Below, one piece after another: positions 7,171-13,362 of a stretch of DNA of 13,427 nucleotides; position 1 is the stretch's first letter, and each line of letters opens with the position of its first letter. The stretch is taken from positions 1 to 13,427 of the forward strand of contig CAAFQT010000252.1 in assembly GCA_900765185.1 (NCBI GenBank). Reading direction: 5' to 3'. A program made the translations under genes and the position numbers. The stretch comes from an uncultured Collinsella sp. GTDB lineage: Bacteria; Actinomycetota; Coriobacteriia; Coriobacteriales; Coriobacteriaceae. The notes under the pieces are model-generated. The model was not told the DNA's origin, did no database searches, and saw nothing but the letters and a program-made list of their open reading frames with translations.

Positions 7171-8277
7171 ATGTTTGCTGCCGAGTCCCACACCAGCCGT
7201 CATTACATTGCGATTGTTGCCATGGCCTGCCTATGCGTCTTGCTGGGCGGGCCTTCTTATGCCGCGGGCGCGGAGAGCCTCATCATCGCGGGCGCGACGT
7301 ACTACGAGCCGGGCGTGTCGGGCCCCGGCTGGGCTTGGACCGATGCCGACCACCTGGAGCTTAACGGCTACGCGGGCGAAGCCATCGGAGCCGAGGGCGA
7401 CCTGGTGCTGACGCTTACCGGGCAAAACTCCGTGACGGAGTCGCATGCGCCCGATGCGGACATCACGCTGTGCGGCATGGAGGCGTGGGGCAACCTGACG
7501 CTGCGCGGCACCGGGACCCTGACGGCGACGGGCTCGCAGTGCGGGATCCACGTCTCGCAGGCGCTCGTGGTGGACGGTTGCGTCGTCGATGCCCGGGCAG
7601 ACGGGGCCGATATTACTGACGAGGCGGTCGCCGGCGTGATCGCAGGCGACATGGCCGTGCGCGGCGACGGACGCGTCGTTGCCGCGGGCGCCGGGTCCGG
7701 AGCGGGCGTGCGCGCCCACGGCGTGTATCTGCAGGACGCGGGCCTTGGCGACGGTGCGGCCGGCTGCCGGCTTTCCGTCGACGCCTCGTGGCTCGATGCG
7801 GCCGGTGCCGACGGCGGCGTTGCGTACACGGGCGGGTCGCTTGTATCCGCGCGCTTTGTGACGCCTGCTGGCGGGGCCTTTGGTGCTGGTGGCGTGGTGG
7901 ATGCTGCAGGGGTCGTGGCACCGCATGTGGTGGTTGAGCCCGATGTCGCCACACCTCCGGCGGGGGAGACCGACGGGGGCGATGTTCCTGGTGGCGGGGC
8001 GGGCAAGCCTTATGGTGGTGCCGGTCCTGCTGCAGAGCAACCCGGTACGGGGTCGGCGACGGATCCCGCGGTGAAGCCAGCAGCCACGTCGCCCAAGACA
8101 AGCATAACGACCAAGACGACGGTGACCAAGACCACGGTGACCGCGTCCTCCAAACCAAAAACCGCCGCTGCGACTGCAGCGACACTCCCCAAGACTGCCG
8201 ACAACAACTGGATCGCCGCTTCCTTAACGCTATTCATTCTGGGAACAGCGATCTTGGCTGCCGCATATCGCTGCTAA
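7171..8277 (+). CDS. Secreted wall-anchored beta-helix-like surface protein with LPKTA sorting signal
   Basis: The ATG at 7171 has GGAG (7162-7165) 5 nt upstream; the GTG at 7132 has none. The 368-aa product starts with a signal peptide (hydrophobic core about 11-27, probable cleavage near GPSYA-AGA, about 31). Residues about 35-260 alternate short beta strands and Gly/Ala/Asp turns, as in the repeated LTLTG, LTLRGTGTLTATG and LVVDGCVVDA. This fits a small parallel beta helix or a DUF4353-like carbohydrate-binding fold. A Gly/Pro/Thr/Lys-rich linker with TTKTTVTKTTVT leads to LPKTAD (339-344), a membrane helix and a short tail ending YRC. Sortase substrates usually have LPxTG; here Ala replaces Gly. 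The gene is far richer in GC than its neighbours. The ligand is unknown. Confidence 0.8.
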   Translation: MFAAESHTSRHYIAIVAMACLCVLLGGPSYAAGAESLIIAGATYYEPGVSGPGWAWTDADHLELNGYAGEAIGAEGDLVLTLTGQNSVTESHAPDADITLCGMEAWGNLTLRGTGTLTATGSQCGIHVSQALVVDGCVVDARADGADITDEAVAGVIAGDMAVRGDGRVVAAGAGSGAGVRAHGVYLQDAGLGDGAAGCRLSVDASWLDAAGADGGVAYTGGSLVSARFVTPAGGAFGAGGVVDAAGVVAPHVVVEPDVATPPAGETDGGDVPGGGAGKPYGGAGPAAEQPGTGSATDPAVKPAATSPKTSITTKTTVTKTTVTASSKPKTAAATAATLPKTADNNWIAASLTLFILGTAILAAAYRC

Positions 8278-8376
8278 GGCCTCGTTTAAGTGAGACCAGG
8301 GGAGAAGTGAATGCAGCTATTGCAGAAGCCTTTAGCCTTCCACTAAATCAATTTCTTAGAGATTGGTGCCGTATCA

Positions 8377-8400
8377 GCCATCGCTGCGATGGCACTATTT
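8377..8400 (+). terminator. Possible terminator after the surface-protein gene
   Basis: GCCATCG (8377-8383) pairs perfectly with CGATGGC (8387-8393) around a 3-nt loop and is followed by ACTATTTTGTT. The tail is imperfect and the hairpin lies 100 nt past the stop, so this is tentative. Confidence 0.35.
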
Positions 8401-8519
8401 TGTTCAGCTCGACTGCCTCTCGATCCATTACCGATGTTGAGCCTTACACCCCATCTGCCAGAGCGATAATATAATTGCAATTCAAATACTGCCGTTTATA
8501 AAGCTCCATTTGGATCCAA

Positions 8520-9134
8520 TTGCCTATATCACTGGAGTCATACCATGAGGAACTACTATCAAATCAAAACCGTCGCATCGGCCCCTCCAAGGAGGCTCAT
8601 CCCGATCGAAAAGTCATCAGCGCTTCTGGTCTTGTGTTGGTAATTGTCAGTCTCTTTTCCGCTCTGTCATCGAGTGCCAACATATATGGTTCGCTTTCTT
8701 TTCCTTTCTTGCTCTTTGGCTTGTTCTTTTTTGTGGACGGGCTCCTTCTTGTTATTACGGCATCAAAGCAACAAGAGAAACTACTGGGGATACGCCAATC
8801 GCTCCTAGAAGATGATCCGCAAATCGTCGCAAGCGCCGAAGAGTTTATGGCTCAGCGAAAGGCCCTGACACAGCAAGGCGAAATTACTGGCATCTTCATT
8901 GTCCATAATGCAACCAAAGATCTGTACTACGTAGGCCAAAGCGCAAAGGCAATTGATCGGGCGGCCATACAGTTTCTCGGTAGGGGCAATTGCGATGTGT
9001 ATGCCGACTATAAATACGGCGACTCATTCAACGTGCGCATAGTCCCGCTTTCGGAAAGCGGCTACGAAAGTCTCAATGAGCTCAAACGCGCAGCGATACA
9101 AGCGCTCGAGGCTGCTGGCGAGGAGCTTTATTAA
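8520..9134 (+). CDS. Membrane-anchored GIY-YIG domain protein
   Basis: The 204-aa frame has two hydrophobic segments at about 35-52 and 60-81, then a linker and a compact GIY-YIG-type domain at about 120-195. It shows GIF (124-126), YYVGQS (136-141), R147 and E187 in NELKRAAIQAL, the spacing expected of the motif, arginine and metal-binding Glu of GIY-YIG nucleases. The DNA-cutting domain would face the cytoplasm from the membrane. The start is uncertain: TTG at 8520 has no good ribosome site. The only good site in the area (GGAG 8534-8537) serves an ATG at 8545 in another frame. It is followed 23 nt later by the next gene, so the two are probably co-transcribed. Membrane-bound GIY-YIG proteins are unusual; the role is inferred to be defence or DNA uptake. 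Confidence 0.7.
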   Translation: MPISLESYHEELLSNQNRRIGPSKEAHPDRKVISASGLVLVIVSLFSALSSSANIYGSLSFPFLLFGLFFFVDGLLLVITASKQQEKLLGIRQSLLEDDPQIVASAEEFMAQRKALTQQGEITGIFIVHNATKDLYYVGQSAKAIDRAAIQFLGRGNCDVYADYKYGDSFNVRIVPLSESGYESLNELKRAAIQALEAAGEELY

Positions 9135-9157
9135 GGGCGACTGTTAGGATACATGAA

Positions 9158-9682
9158 ATGGCAAGCTCAAATAACACAGGCAACAACGAGGAATTAACGC
9201 CGTCCGTCGAAGAAACGCTTCTTAAAGAATCCGGCTCGATTGCCAGGGTCAAATCGTTCTCTTGGATCTGGTTTATCAATAAGGAACGAATCCACGACAT
9301 AGATCCCGTCCAATGCGGCAAATGGATGTTCTTCTTCTCTCCATTCAAAACCGCCCTCATGGACGACATTGTCGGAACGGCAGTTCTAGATGGCGTCGTC
9401 GTAGAGGCCAAATACTCGAACCCCGAAACGCTCATCTCGGCGGGCTCGAAACATGGTGTCTGTTGCTTTTACCTAAACGGTAACGATAGAGAAAGCCATA
9501 AGAAGGTACTGAGCTACATGCTGGAAAACGGGCTAATCAGGAAGACAAAGACTGGAAAGCTGTATAACATTTCGTTCAAGTTCGACACTGAGACCTACGC
9601 AGGAAAGTACAAGGGGAGCGGCTTCTCCGGAAAGATAAAGCTCGCGGACTTCGTTGACCTGGAGACGGGAGAGTTTATTTAA
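9158..9682 (+). CDS. Conserved-looking 174-aa protein of unknown function
   Basis: I do not recognise this family. AGGA (about 9146-9149) lies 8 nt before the ATG. The sequence is compact and aromatic-rich with no membrane segment: SFSWIWFINKERIHDIDPVQ, CGKWMFFF, SKHGVCCFYLNGND, and KTGKLYNISFKFDTETYAG, ending near DFVDLETGEFI. The mixed alpha/beta pattern and invariant-looking Trp, Gly and Cys residues suggest a folded single domain. It lies 23 nt after the GIY-YIG gene and 111 nt before the deaminase-fold gene, which has its own promoter-like sequence. It may therefore be a partner of the GIY-YIG protein. No catalytic motif can be named. Confidence 0.75.
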   Translation: MASSNNTGNNEELTPSVEETLLKESGSIARVKSFSWIWFINKERIHDIDPVQCGKWMFFFSPFKTALMDDIVGTAVLDGVVVEAKYSNPETLISAGSKHGVCCFYLNGNDRESHKKVLSYMLENGLIRKTKTGKLYNISFKFDTETYAGKYKGSGFSGKIKLADFVDLETGEFI

Positions 9683-9722
9683 GGGTGCGTGCCGAGTAGA
9701 GAAGTTGAACTTACTTCACCTG

Positions 9723-9739
9723 TGTCCCCTTTGGGGACA
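9723..9739. promoter_or_regulatory. Perfect 7-bp palindrome upstream of the deaminase-fold gene, possible operator
   Basis: TGTCCCC (9723-9729) and GGGGACA (9733-9739) form a perfect inverted repeat with TTT between them. It ends 24 nt before the extended -10 box, covering or bordering the -35 region, so a repressor or activator could bind there. Without a T tract it is less likely to be the terminator of the preceding gene. Confidence 0.4.
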
Positions 9740-9760
9740 GCCGCCAGTGCAATACCTCAG

Positions 9761-9769
9761 TGCTATACT
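9761..9769 (+). promoter_or_regulatory. Extended -10 promoter of the deaminase-fold gene
   Basis: TGCTATACT is an extended -10 box (TGn followed by TATACT, 9764-9769) 24 nt before the chosen ATG. No consensus -35 is present at 16-18 nt, which is normal for extended -10 promoters. Confidence 0.5.
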
Positions 9770-9793
9770 CGTTGTCCTAAGGAAGTGGTTCAT

Positions 9794-10576
9794 ATGTACT
9801 TGAGCGATACTAAGATTCAAGAGCTTATCGACAACAAGGTGCTGCTCAATGCCGATGCTTCGAACATCGGCCAGGTTACGTATGACTTGCGCACCGACGG
9901 ATTTTACATTAATGAAAGCAAGCAGTTCGAGGTCGAGCTTGGCCCCGGAGACTCGACTTTTGTCTCTTGCGTTGAATGTGTCGCGCTACCCAACAATCTG
10001 ACCGCTAGCGTACTTCTGCGCAATTCGCGCATTCGCCAAGGGCTTTCTTTGGATGCACCGCTCTATTTCCCTGGCCATGGAACTAGGCTGTTCTATCGTG
10101 TTACAAACGTAAGCGGCAGCACCATTACCCTCGATAAGTCTAAGGGCATCGCGCAGGTCGCATTCCAGCACGTCGAAGGCACGGTTGCCCATCCTTACCA
10201 TGGAGCCTTTTCCGATGAGCTTAACTTTAATGGGCTCGCCGACTATTCCGACGTCTATGCCGGAGAGCTCAAAAAGGTTGAAGACAAAAAGGAAGAAGTT
10301 GCCAATATCGAATCTCGTATTTACGGTAATGTGCTGGCACTCTTTGCCGTCTTCGCCGCGATCTTTACGCTCGTGAACGTTAATGCCGGAGGGATCTCTT
10401 CCGATATTTCGACCGTCCGTTTCGTTGCGCTTGACCTGCTAATTATCGGCGGATTTCTGGTCCTTGCGTCCGCAATCGAGGCTTTTCTTGTTAAGGACAA
10501 AGAGAAGAAGGCGTGGCTACCCCTCGTATTAGGTATTGTCTGCATTGCCGTGGCGGTTGCCCTTGCATTGCATTAA
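9794..10576 (+). CDS. dCTP deaminase/dUTPase-fold protein with three C-terminal membrane segments
   Basis: The ATG at 9794 is chosen because it follows AGGA (9780-9783, 10 nt spacing) and the extended -10 box; an upstream GTG at 9689 would put that promoter inside the coding region. Of the 260 aa, residues 1-150 match the trimeric Dcd/Dut fold. YDLRTDGFYI (30-39), RNSRIRQGL (76-84, compare RSSLARLGL of Dcd), a PG turn (93-94) and GIAQVAFQHVEG (118-129) correspond to the family motifs. The residue aligning with the catalytic Glu of dCTP deaminase appears to be Arg102, so deamination is doubtful. A charged helix (about 155-175) leads into membrane segments at about 178-197, 208-233 and 240-259. 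I infer a nucleotide-sensing domain coupled to a membrane effector. Confidence 0.75.
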   Translation: MYLSDTKIQELIDNKVLLNADASNIGQVTYDLRTDGFYINESKQFEVELGPGDSTFVSCVECVALPNNLTASVLLRNSRIRQGLSLDAPLYFPGHGTRLFYRVTNVSGSTITLDKSKGIAQVAFQHVEGTVAHPYHGAFSDELNFNGLADYSDVYAGELKKVEDKKEEVANIESRIYGNVLALFAVFAAIFTLVNVNAGGISSDISTVRFVALDLLIIGGFLVLASAIEAFLVKDKEKKAWLPLVLGIVCIAVAVALALH

Positions 10577-10615
10577 GCGATAATGCGATTTGCAGGGGGC
10601 ATATGGCTTTCAAGA

Positions 10616-10659
10616 CAGGGGGTGCACAGGCTAACGTCGGTGCACCCCCCCTGCTTATT
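10616..10659 (+). terminator. Strong hairpin after the deaminase-fold gene, probable terminator
   Basis: GGGGGTGCAC (10618-10627) pairs with GTGCACCCCC (10640-10649) over 10 bp with a 12-nt loop. Two more pairs form outside a two-base bulge. The tail CTTATTG is poor in T. It lies 40 nt past the stop. The 10577-10905 gap holds this hairpin, a -10-like box and no convincing gene. Confidence 0.5.
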
Positions 10660-10873
10660 GACTGGACTGTCATTATTTACCCATGTCTACCTCGCAGCCG
10701 TTTTTCATGTGTCATCGAAAGCGCGTAAGCGGGGAGAGGGCGGGGATCTATGATTCACCCGTTGGAAACAATCTTTCCGAAGGTGTTTATCGCAGCCTGA
10801 GCTCCTCATTTTCGGAAGTTCAGTCCCTATTGGAATTAATCAATTCAAGTCGCGTCAAGCCTAAACGGTTCTT

Positions 10874-10879
10874 TATACT
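10874..10879 (+). promoter_or_regulatory. Probable -10 box of the orphan antitoxin gene
   Basis: TATACT lies 26 nt before the ATG at 10906. A good -35 box is not evident at the right distance, so the assignment rests on the -10 match and position. Confidence 0.4.
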
Positions 10880-10905
10880 CAGGTGCAGTGACCAAGGAGG
10901 CGGTC

Positions 10906-11172
10906 ATGCTTTGGAGCTATGTGCAGCTAGATGATGGCACTCAGTTTACCTACTCAGAAACACGAGATGACGGGACCGTTCGCGTAGCCGTCGAGCGCCC
11001 GGTTGATTTTAGTTTTGACCATGCAGAATGCTTTCTGCCTGCGGTCAAATGGTTTAACGTCGAAGGATTTTCTACTGACGATCTGGATTTTTTGACCGAG
11101 TTCGTTAGATCAAACGCTCCGTTTATCTTCGAGCTTGCAGAACGGCTAAAAGCCGGGCCGGCGGTGGCATAA
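10906..11172 (+). CDS. Orphan antitoxin-like small protein, paralogue of the Fic/Doc antitoxin
   Basis: The ATG at 10906 has an excellent AAGGAGG site 5 nt upstream; an upstream in-frame GTG (10888) is less likely. The 88-aa protein begins MLWSYVQLDDGTQ, closely matching MPWSNSQLDDGSG of the antitoxin encoded 790 nt downstream next to the Fic/Doc toxin. The C-terminal helix segment VEGFSTDDLDFLTEFVRSNA also parallels the shorter paralogue. The ribosome sites of the two genes are nearly identical (GGAGGCGG). No toxin gene follows: a terminator begins 35 nt after the stop. It may be a solitary antitoxin left from a lost pair or an anti-addiction copy. It is longer and looks more complete than its paralogue. 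Confidence 0.65.
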   Translation: MLWSYVQLDDGTQFTYSETRDDGTVRVAVERPVDFSFDHAECFLPAVKWFNVEGFSTDDLDFLTEFVRSNAPFIFELAERLKAGPAVA

Positions 11173-11189
11173 TGCCTCGAATCGATCGT

Positions 11190-11214
11190 CTCGGAAGTGT
11201 CAGACTGGCGAGGT
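11190..11214 (+). repeat. 25-bp direct repeat, copy 1
   Basis: This copy, starting CTCGGAA and ending GGCGAGGT, matches 11570-11594 at 22 of 25 positions, exactly 380 nt apart. It lies just after the orphan antitoxin gene and overlaps its terminator stem. Confidence 0.55.
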
Positions 11215-11232
11215 ACGTACCTTGCCATTTTT
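11207..11232 (+). terminator. Intrinsic terminator of the orphan antitoxin gene
   Basis: An 8-bp stem (11207-11214 with 11219-11226, one G-T pair) closes an ACGT loop and is followed by ATTTTT. It starts 35 nt after the stop codon at 11172. Its 5' arm is part of a 25-bp repeat found again at 11570-11594. Confidence 0.6.
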
Positions 11233-11240
11233 ATGCGATT

Positions 11241-11366
11241 TTCGGAAGTGCCGGGAAACTGGAACCCGTCGAGCACAACCCGAATTTCTGCAACAAAACC
11301 GCAGGCAGCGGAAACGCAAAGCCGGGACCTGATCGGCAGATCTCGGTTTTACCCCGCACTTCCGGA
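11241..11366 (+). ncRNA. Candidate structured RNA with two GAAA tetraloop hairpins
   Basis: The outer helix pairs CGGAAGTGC (11243-11251) with GCACTTCCG (11356-11364). Just inside is CCGG-GAAA-CTGG (11251-11262). A second helix pairs AAAACCG (11295-11301) with CGGTTTT (11344-11350). It encloses GCG-GAAA-CGC (11308-11317), flanked by GGC/GCC, and GATC-GGCA-GATC (11331-11342). Two GNRA loops in the plus strand favour transcription in this direction. AACCCG occurs twice in the unpaired linker (11263-11268, 11277-11282). No supported coding frame uses this stretch. I cannot assign it to a named RNA family. Confidence 0.4.
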
Positions 11367-11569
11367 TACGGCCCCTCGATAAGGACCTAATTTACGTGCG
11401 GTGATTACCTCCCATGCAAATCGCAGGTAAATCGCATCATGATTACACTTGCCAAGATAGCCTTTGCGACCTCTCGCGCGTGTCGCTTCTTCAACGCCGC
11501 CGACCTGGCCTACACGGCTTTAAGAATCCCAAAATTATGAGAGAATCCAATCACCAACGTGACGTTAGC

Positions 11570-11594
11570 CTCGGAAATGTCAGGCAGGCGAGGT
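11570..11594 (+). repeat. 25-bp direct repeat, copy 2
   Basis: Second copy, 98 nt before the start of the antitoxin gene at 11693. Its GGCGAGGT end can pair with ACCTCGTCT at about 11615-11624, so it could form part of a leader hairpin before the toxin-antitoxin operon. A shared operator is the alternative. Confidence 0.45.
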
Positions 11595-11692
11595 GCCCTA
11601 GACTGCACTATCGAAGACCTCGTCTGGCAGCCGATTGCTCTGGAGCAAGACTCGCAGGCTTTTCCATCCATATCTATTTAAAGGAGGCGGAC

Positions 11693-11878
11693 ATGCCTTG
11701 GAGCAATTCCCAACTTGATGACGGCAGTGGTTGTGTTGCCCAAAAAGATCCCTCAATTGTGCACGATGCAAATTTCACATTGCCTAATTCGATCGAAGGC
11801 ACCCCGTCGATCGACGAGGCCATTCGGCTGACCATCGCGGACGTGCCCAACGCGCTCAGGCTCTTGGAGAACTCATGA
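11693..11878 (+). CDS. Small antitoxin of the Fic/Doc toxin-antitoxin operon
   Basis: The ATG at 11693 has AAGGAGG (11681-11687) 5 nt upstream and begins MPWSNSQLDDGSG; the longer open frame upstream lacks coding character. The 61-aa product shares its N-terminus and a C-terminal helix (IDEAIRLTIADVPNALRLLE) with the 88-aa paralogue upstream, but the centre is shorter. Its last codons overlap the toxin start in ATGATG, giving tight coupling as in toxin-antitoxin pairs. It should bind the Fic/Doc protein and repress the operon, though no DNA-binding motif can be named. The shortness may mean decay or a minimal form. Confidence 0.7.
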   Translation: MPWSNSQLDDGSGCVAQKDPSIVHDANFTLPNSIEGTPSIDEAIRLTIADVPNALRLLENS

Positions 11879-12390
11879 TGGCGGCTACGCAGCTGGACAC
11901 GCATCCATTCGCGCCGTTCGTGCTCGATGATACCGAATCGCTCGAGGCCATAGCCGCCGCCGCGATGCGTCCACACGACACGCTGCTGACGATCGGACGC
12001 TGCTATACGACTAACGCCACAGGCAACAGAGCCGCACTCGAACTTGGACGCGTCGAGTCCGTGCTTGCGGGTGCGTTCTGTACGATATTCGGCCAATCGC
12101 CGGCCGATCGATTCGCGGACATCTTTGACCAGGTCACCTACGTGGCCGAGCACATGGTCAAGGACCACATCTTCGAAGACGGCAACAAGCGCACCAGCCT
12201 TGTCTTTGCGCTGTCCGTCCTAAGACTCGCCGGCGCCCCGGTCGTGCTGTCCGATGCCCCCGAGCCCAAAGACAACCAGTACTACACCTGGATCCAGGAC
12301 CTCGTTGCCGGTAGTCGCACGCGAGCCGAACTCACCAATGAGCTTCGGCACAATCGCGTTGTGCGCCCCGATGGCGCGTCGCACGTATAG
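11875..12390 (+). CDS. Fic/Doc family toxin (Doc-like HxFxDGNKR motif)
   Basis: The 171-aa protein carries HIFEDGNKRT (98-107), the Fic-family active site. The eighth position of the motif is Lys, as in Doc (HxFxDANKR), rather than the Gly of AMP-transferring Fic enzymes (HPFxxGNGR). Doc phosphorylates EF-Tu and stops translation, so a kinase-type toxin is likely, but the target is an inference. LVFALSVLRLAGAPV (109-123) is the helix that follows the motif in this family. Translation can start at the ATG at 11875 or 11878, overlapping the antitoxin stop. Length is typical of a stand-alone Fic/Doc toxin. No obvious defect is seen. Confidence 0.85.
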   Translation: MMAATQLDTHPFAPFVLDDTESLEAIAAAAMRPHDTLLTIGRCYTTNATGNRAALELGRVESVLAGAFCTIFGQSPADRFADIFDQVTYVAEHMVKDHIFEDGNKRTSLVFALSVLRLAGAPVVLSDAPEPKDNQYYTWIQDLVAGSRTRAELTNELRHNRVVRPDGASHV

Positions 12391-12435
12391 AATCAAAGCA
12401 TTCGCACGCCGGCTTTTTAATGGATTGGACGCCAC

Positions 12436-13224
12436 ATGGAGATCCCCAGCACCCTGTGCAGCAATGTATACGACTTTGCATTTTGCCCCGAACCTTGCTA
12501 CGACCGTCTGGCCGACCTCGCCGATCCCGAGGACTGGGGGCACGGCAACCGCATCCTTAAAAACTACCTGTCGTTCTCGTTTAGTCGCGCGGTGTTTCTG
12601 ACCGAGCGCGACGTGGATCAGACCGCACCGTCCAACCTGCCGCTGGTGTTCGACGACGACCGCTGTCTGTTCAACACCGGTCTGTACACGCGCCGCTACG
12701 AGACCATCTACGGCTTGTTTGAGCCCAACACCAAGCCCGACGCGCGCCAGCGTTGGTTTTTGAAGGGCTTCTTTAAGGAAAGCGACCCCATGCTGGTCTC
12801 GTTTGAGTACTTGCCGTGCCGCGTGCACTTTGCCGAAGACCCCTCCGAACTGGTCTTTGACTACCGACTGCCCATCTGTTCCAACATCGATCACATTCTG
12901 GGCGACGAGGAGAACCTCACGCGAATTCCCGTCAGTCTGATGGGGGAGGACAACTCGCTGCTGCTGCGCCGCGCCTTCGAGGGTGCCGTCGTCGAAGCCG
13001 CCCGCCGCGCCGCCGCCAACTACACGCTCGCCGTGCCGCAGTTCTACGGAGGCCGCATCCAACTGCTGCTGCCGCTGTGCCTAACCGGCGACAAACCCGA
13101 GCTGGCGCTGACCATCCAGCGCGAGGACGGCTTCTACGCCGCTCGCACCTGCCTCACACTCGACATGGCCTACAACAACGCGCGACTCATCTGCCGTCCC
13201 GAGACTTCGTGGATTAAGCGATAA
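12436..13224 (+). CDS. DUF3825-type protein, unknown function
   Basis: The 262-aa product resembles the DUF3825 family. The N-terminus reads DFAFCPEPCYDRLADLADPE DWG with a break. RILKNYLSFSFSRAVF and FNTGLYTRRYETIYGLFEPN (about 81-100) follow, then RQRWFLKGFF. The C-terminus has AVPQFYGGRIQLLLPLCL and ALTIQREDGFYAARTCLTLD. The tandem blocks suggest a nucleic-acid or nucleotide-related fold, but no reaction is known to me. Codon use is strongly GC-rich and uniform, unlike the mixed genes to the left. This supports resident chromosome at the right edge of the accessory region. The ribosome site before the ATG is weak (GGA only). The start is 45 nt after the toxin stop and could be read through from that operon. 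Confidence 0.75.
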   Translation: MEIPSTLCSNVYDFAFCPEPCYDRLADLADPEDWGHGNRILKNYLSFSFSRAVFLTERDVDQTAPSNLPLVFDDDRCLFNTGLYTRRYETIYGLFEPNTKPDARQRWFLKGFFKESDPMLVSFEYLPCRVHFAEDPSELVFDYRLPICSNIDHILGDEENLTRIPVSLMGEDNSLLLRRAFEGAVVEAARRAAANYTLAVPQFYGGRIQLLLPLCLTGDKPELALTIQREDGFYAARTCLTLDMAYNNARLICRPETSWIKR

Positions 13225-13312
13225 ATGGTGGTTTAGCTGCAGGTTTGCTGGGTGGTCTGCCTGCGTTGGCTTTGCTTGCGACCACGAATTTAAAATCGAG
13301 GGCAAAAAGTTC

Positions 13313-13342
13313 TTGGTAAACCACGCGCGGCTATGATAGTAT
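13313..13342 (+). promoter_or_regulatory. Probable tRNA-Val promoter
   Basis: TTGGTA (13313-13318) is followed 18 nt later by TAGTAT (13337-13342); GATAGT at 13335 would give 16 nt. Transcription would begin about 14 nt before the tRNA. Confidence 0.4.
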
Positions 13343-13362
13343 CTCTTTTGCCGAAAGGCGAC

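Noticed and set aside
7231..8185. Long antisense open frames under the surface-protein gene
   Set aside because: They are byproducts of extreme GC content: Arg/Pro/Ala/Ser-rich with no motif, opposite a gene with a clear signal peptide and sorting signal.
8304..8475. 55-codon GTG-started frame after the surface-protein gene
   Set aside because: Ribosome site is only 2 nt from the start and the frame crosses the possible terminator hairpin.
10683..10934. 83-aa open frame upstream of the orphan antitoxin
   Set aside because: No ribosome site, it overlaps the antitoxin start out of frame, and its peptide shows no motif.
11172..11390. Open frames of 61-72 aa across the intergenic region
   Set aside because: They run through the terminator and the structured-RNA candidate and have no ribosome site or protein-like composition.
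12220..13062. 280-aa antisense frame opposite the DUF3825-type gene
   Set aside because: Shadow of GC-rich codons; the plus-strand protein has recognisable family blocks.
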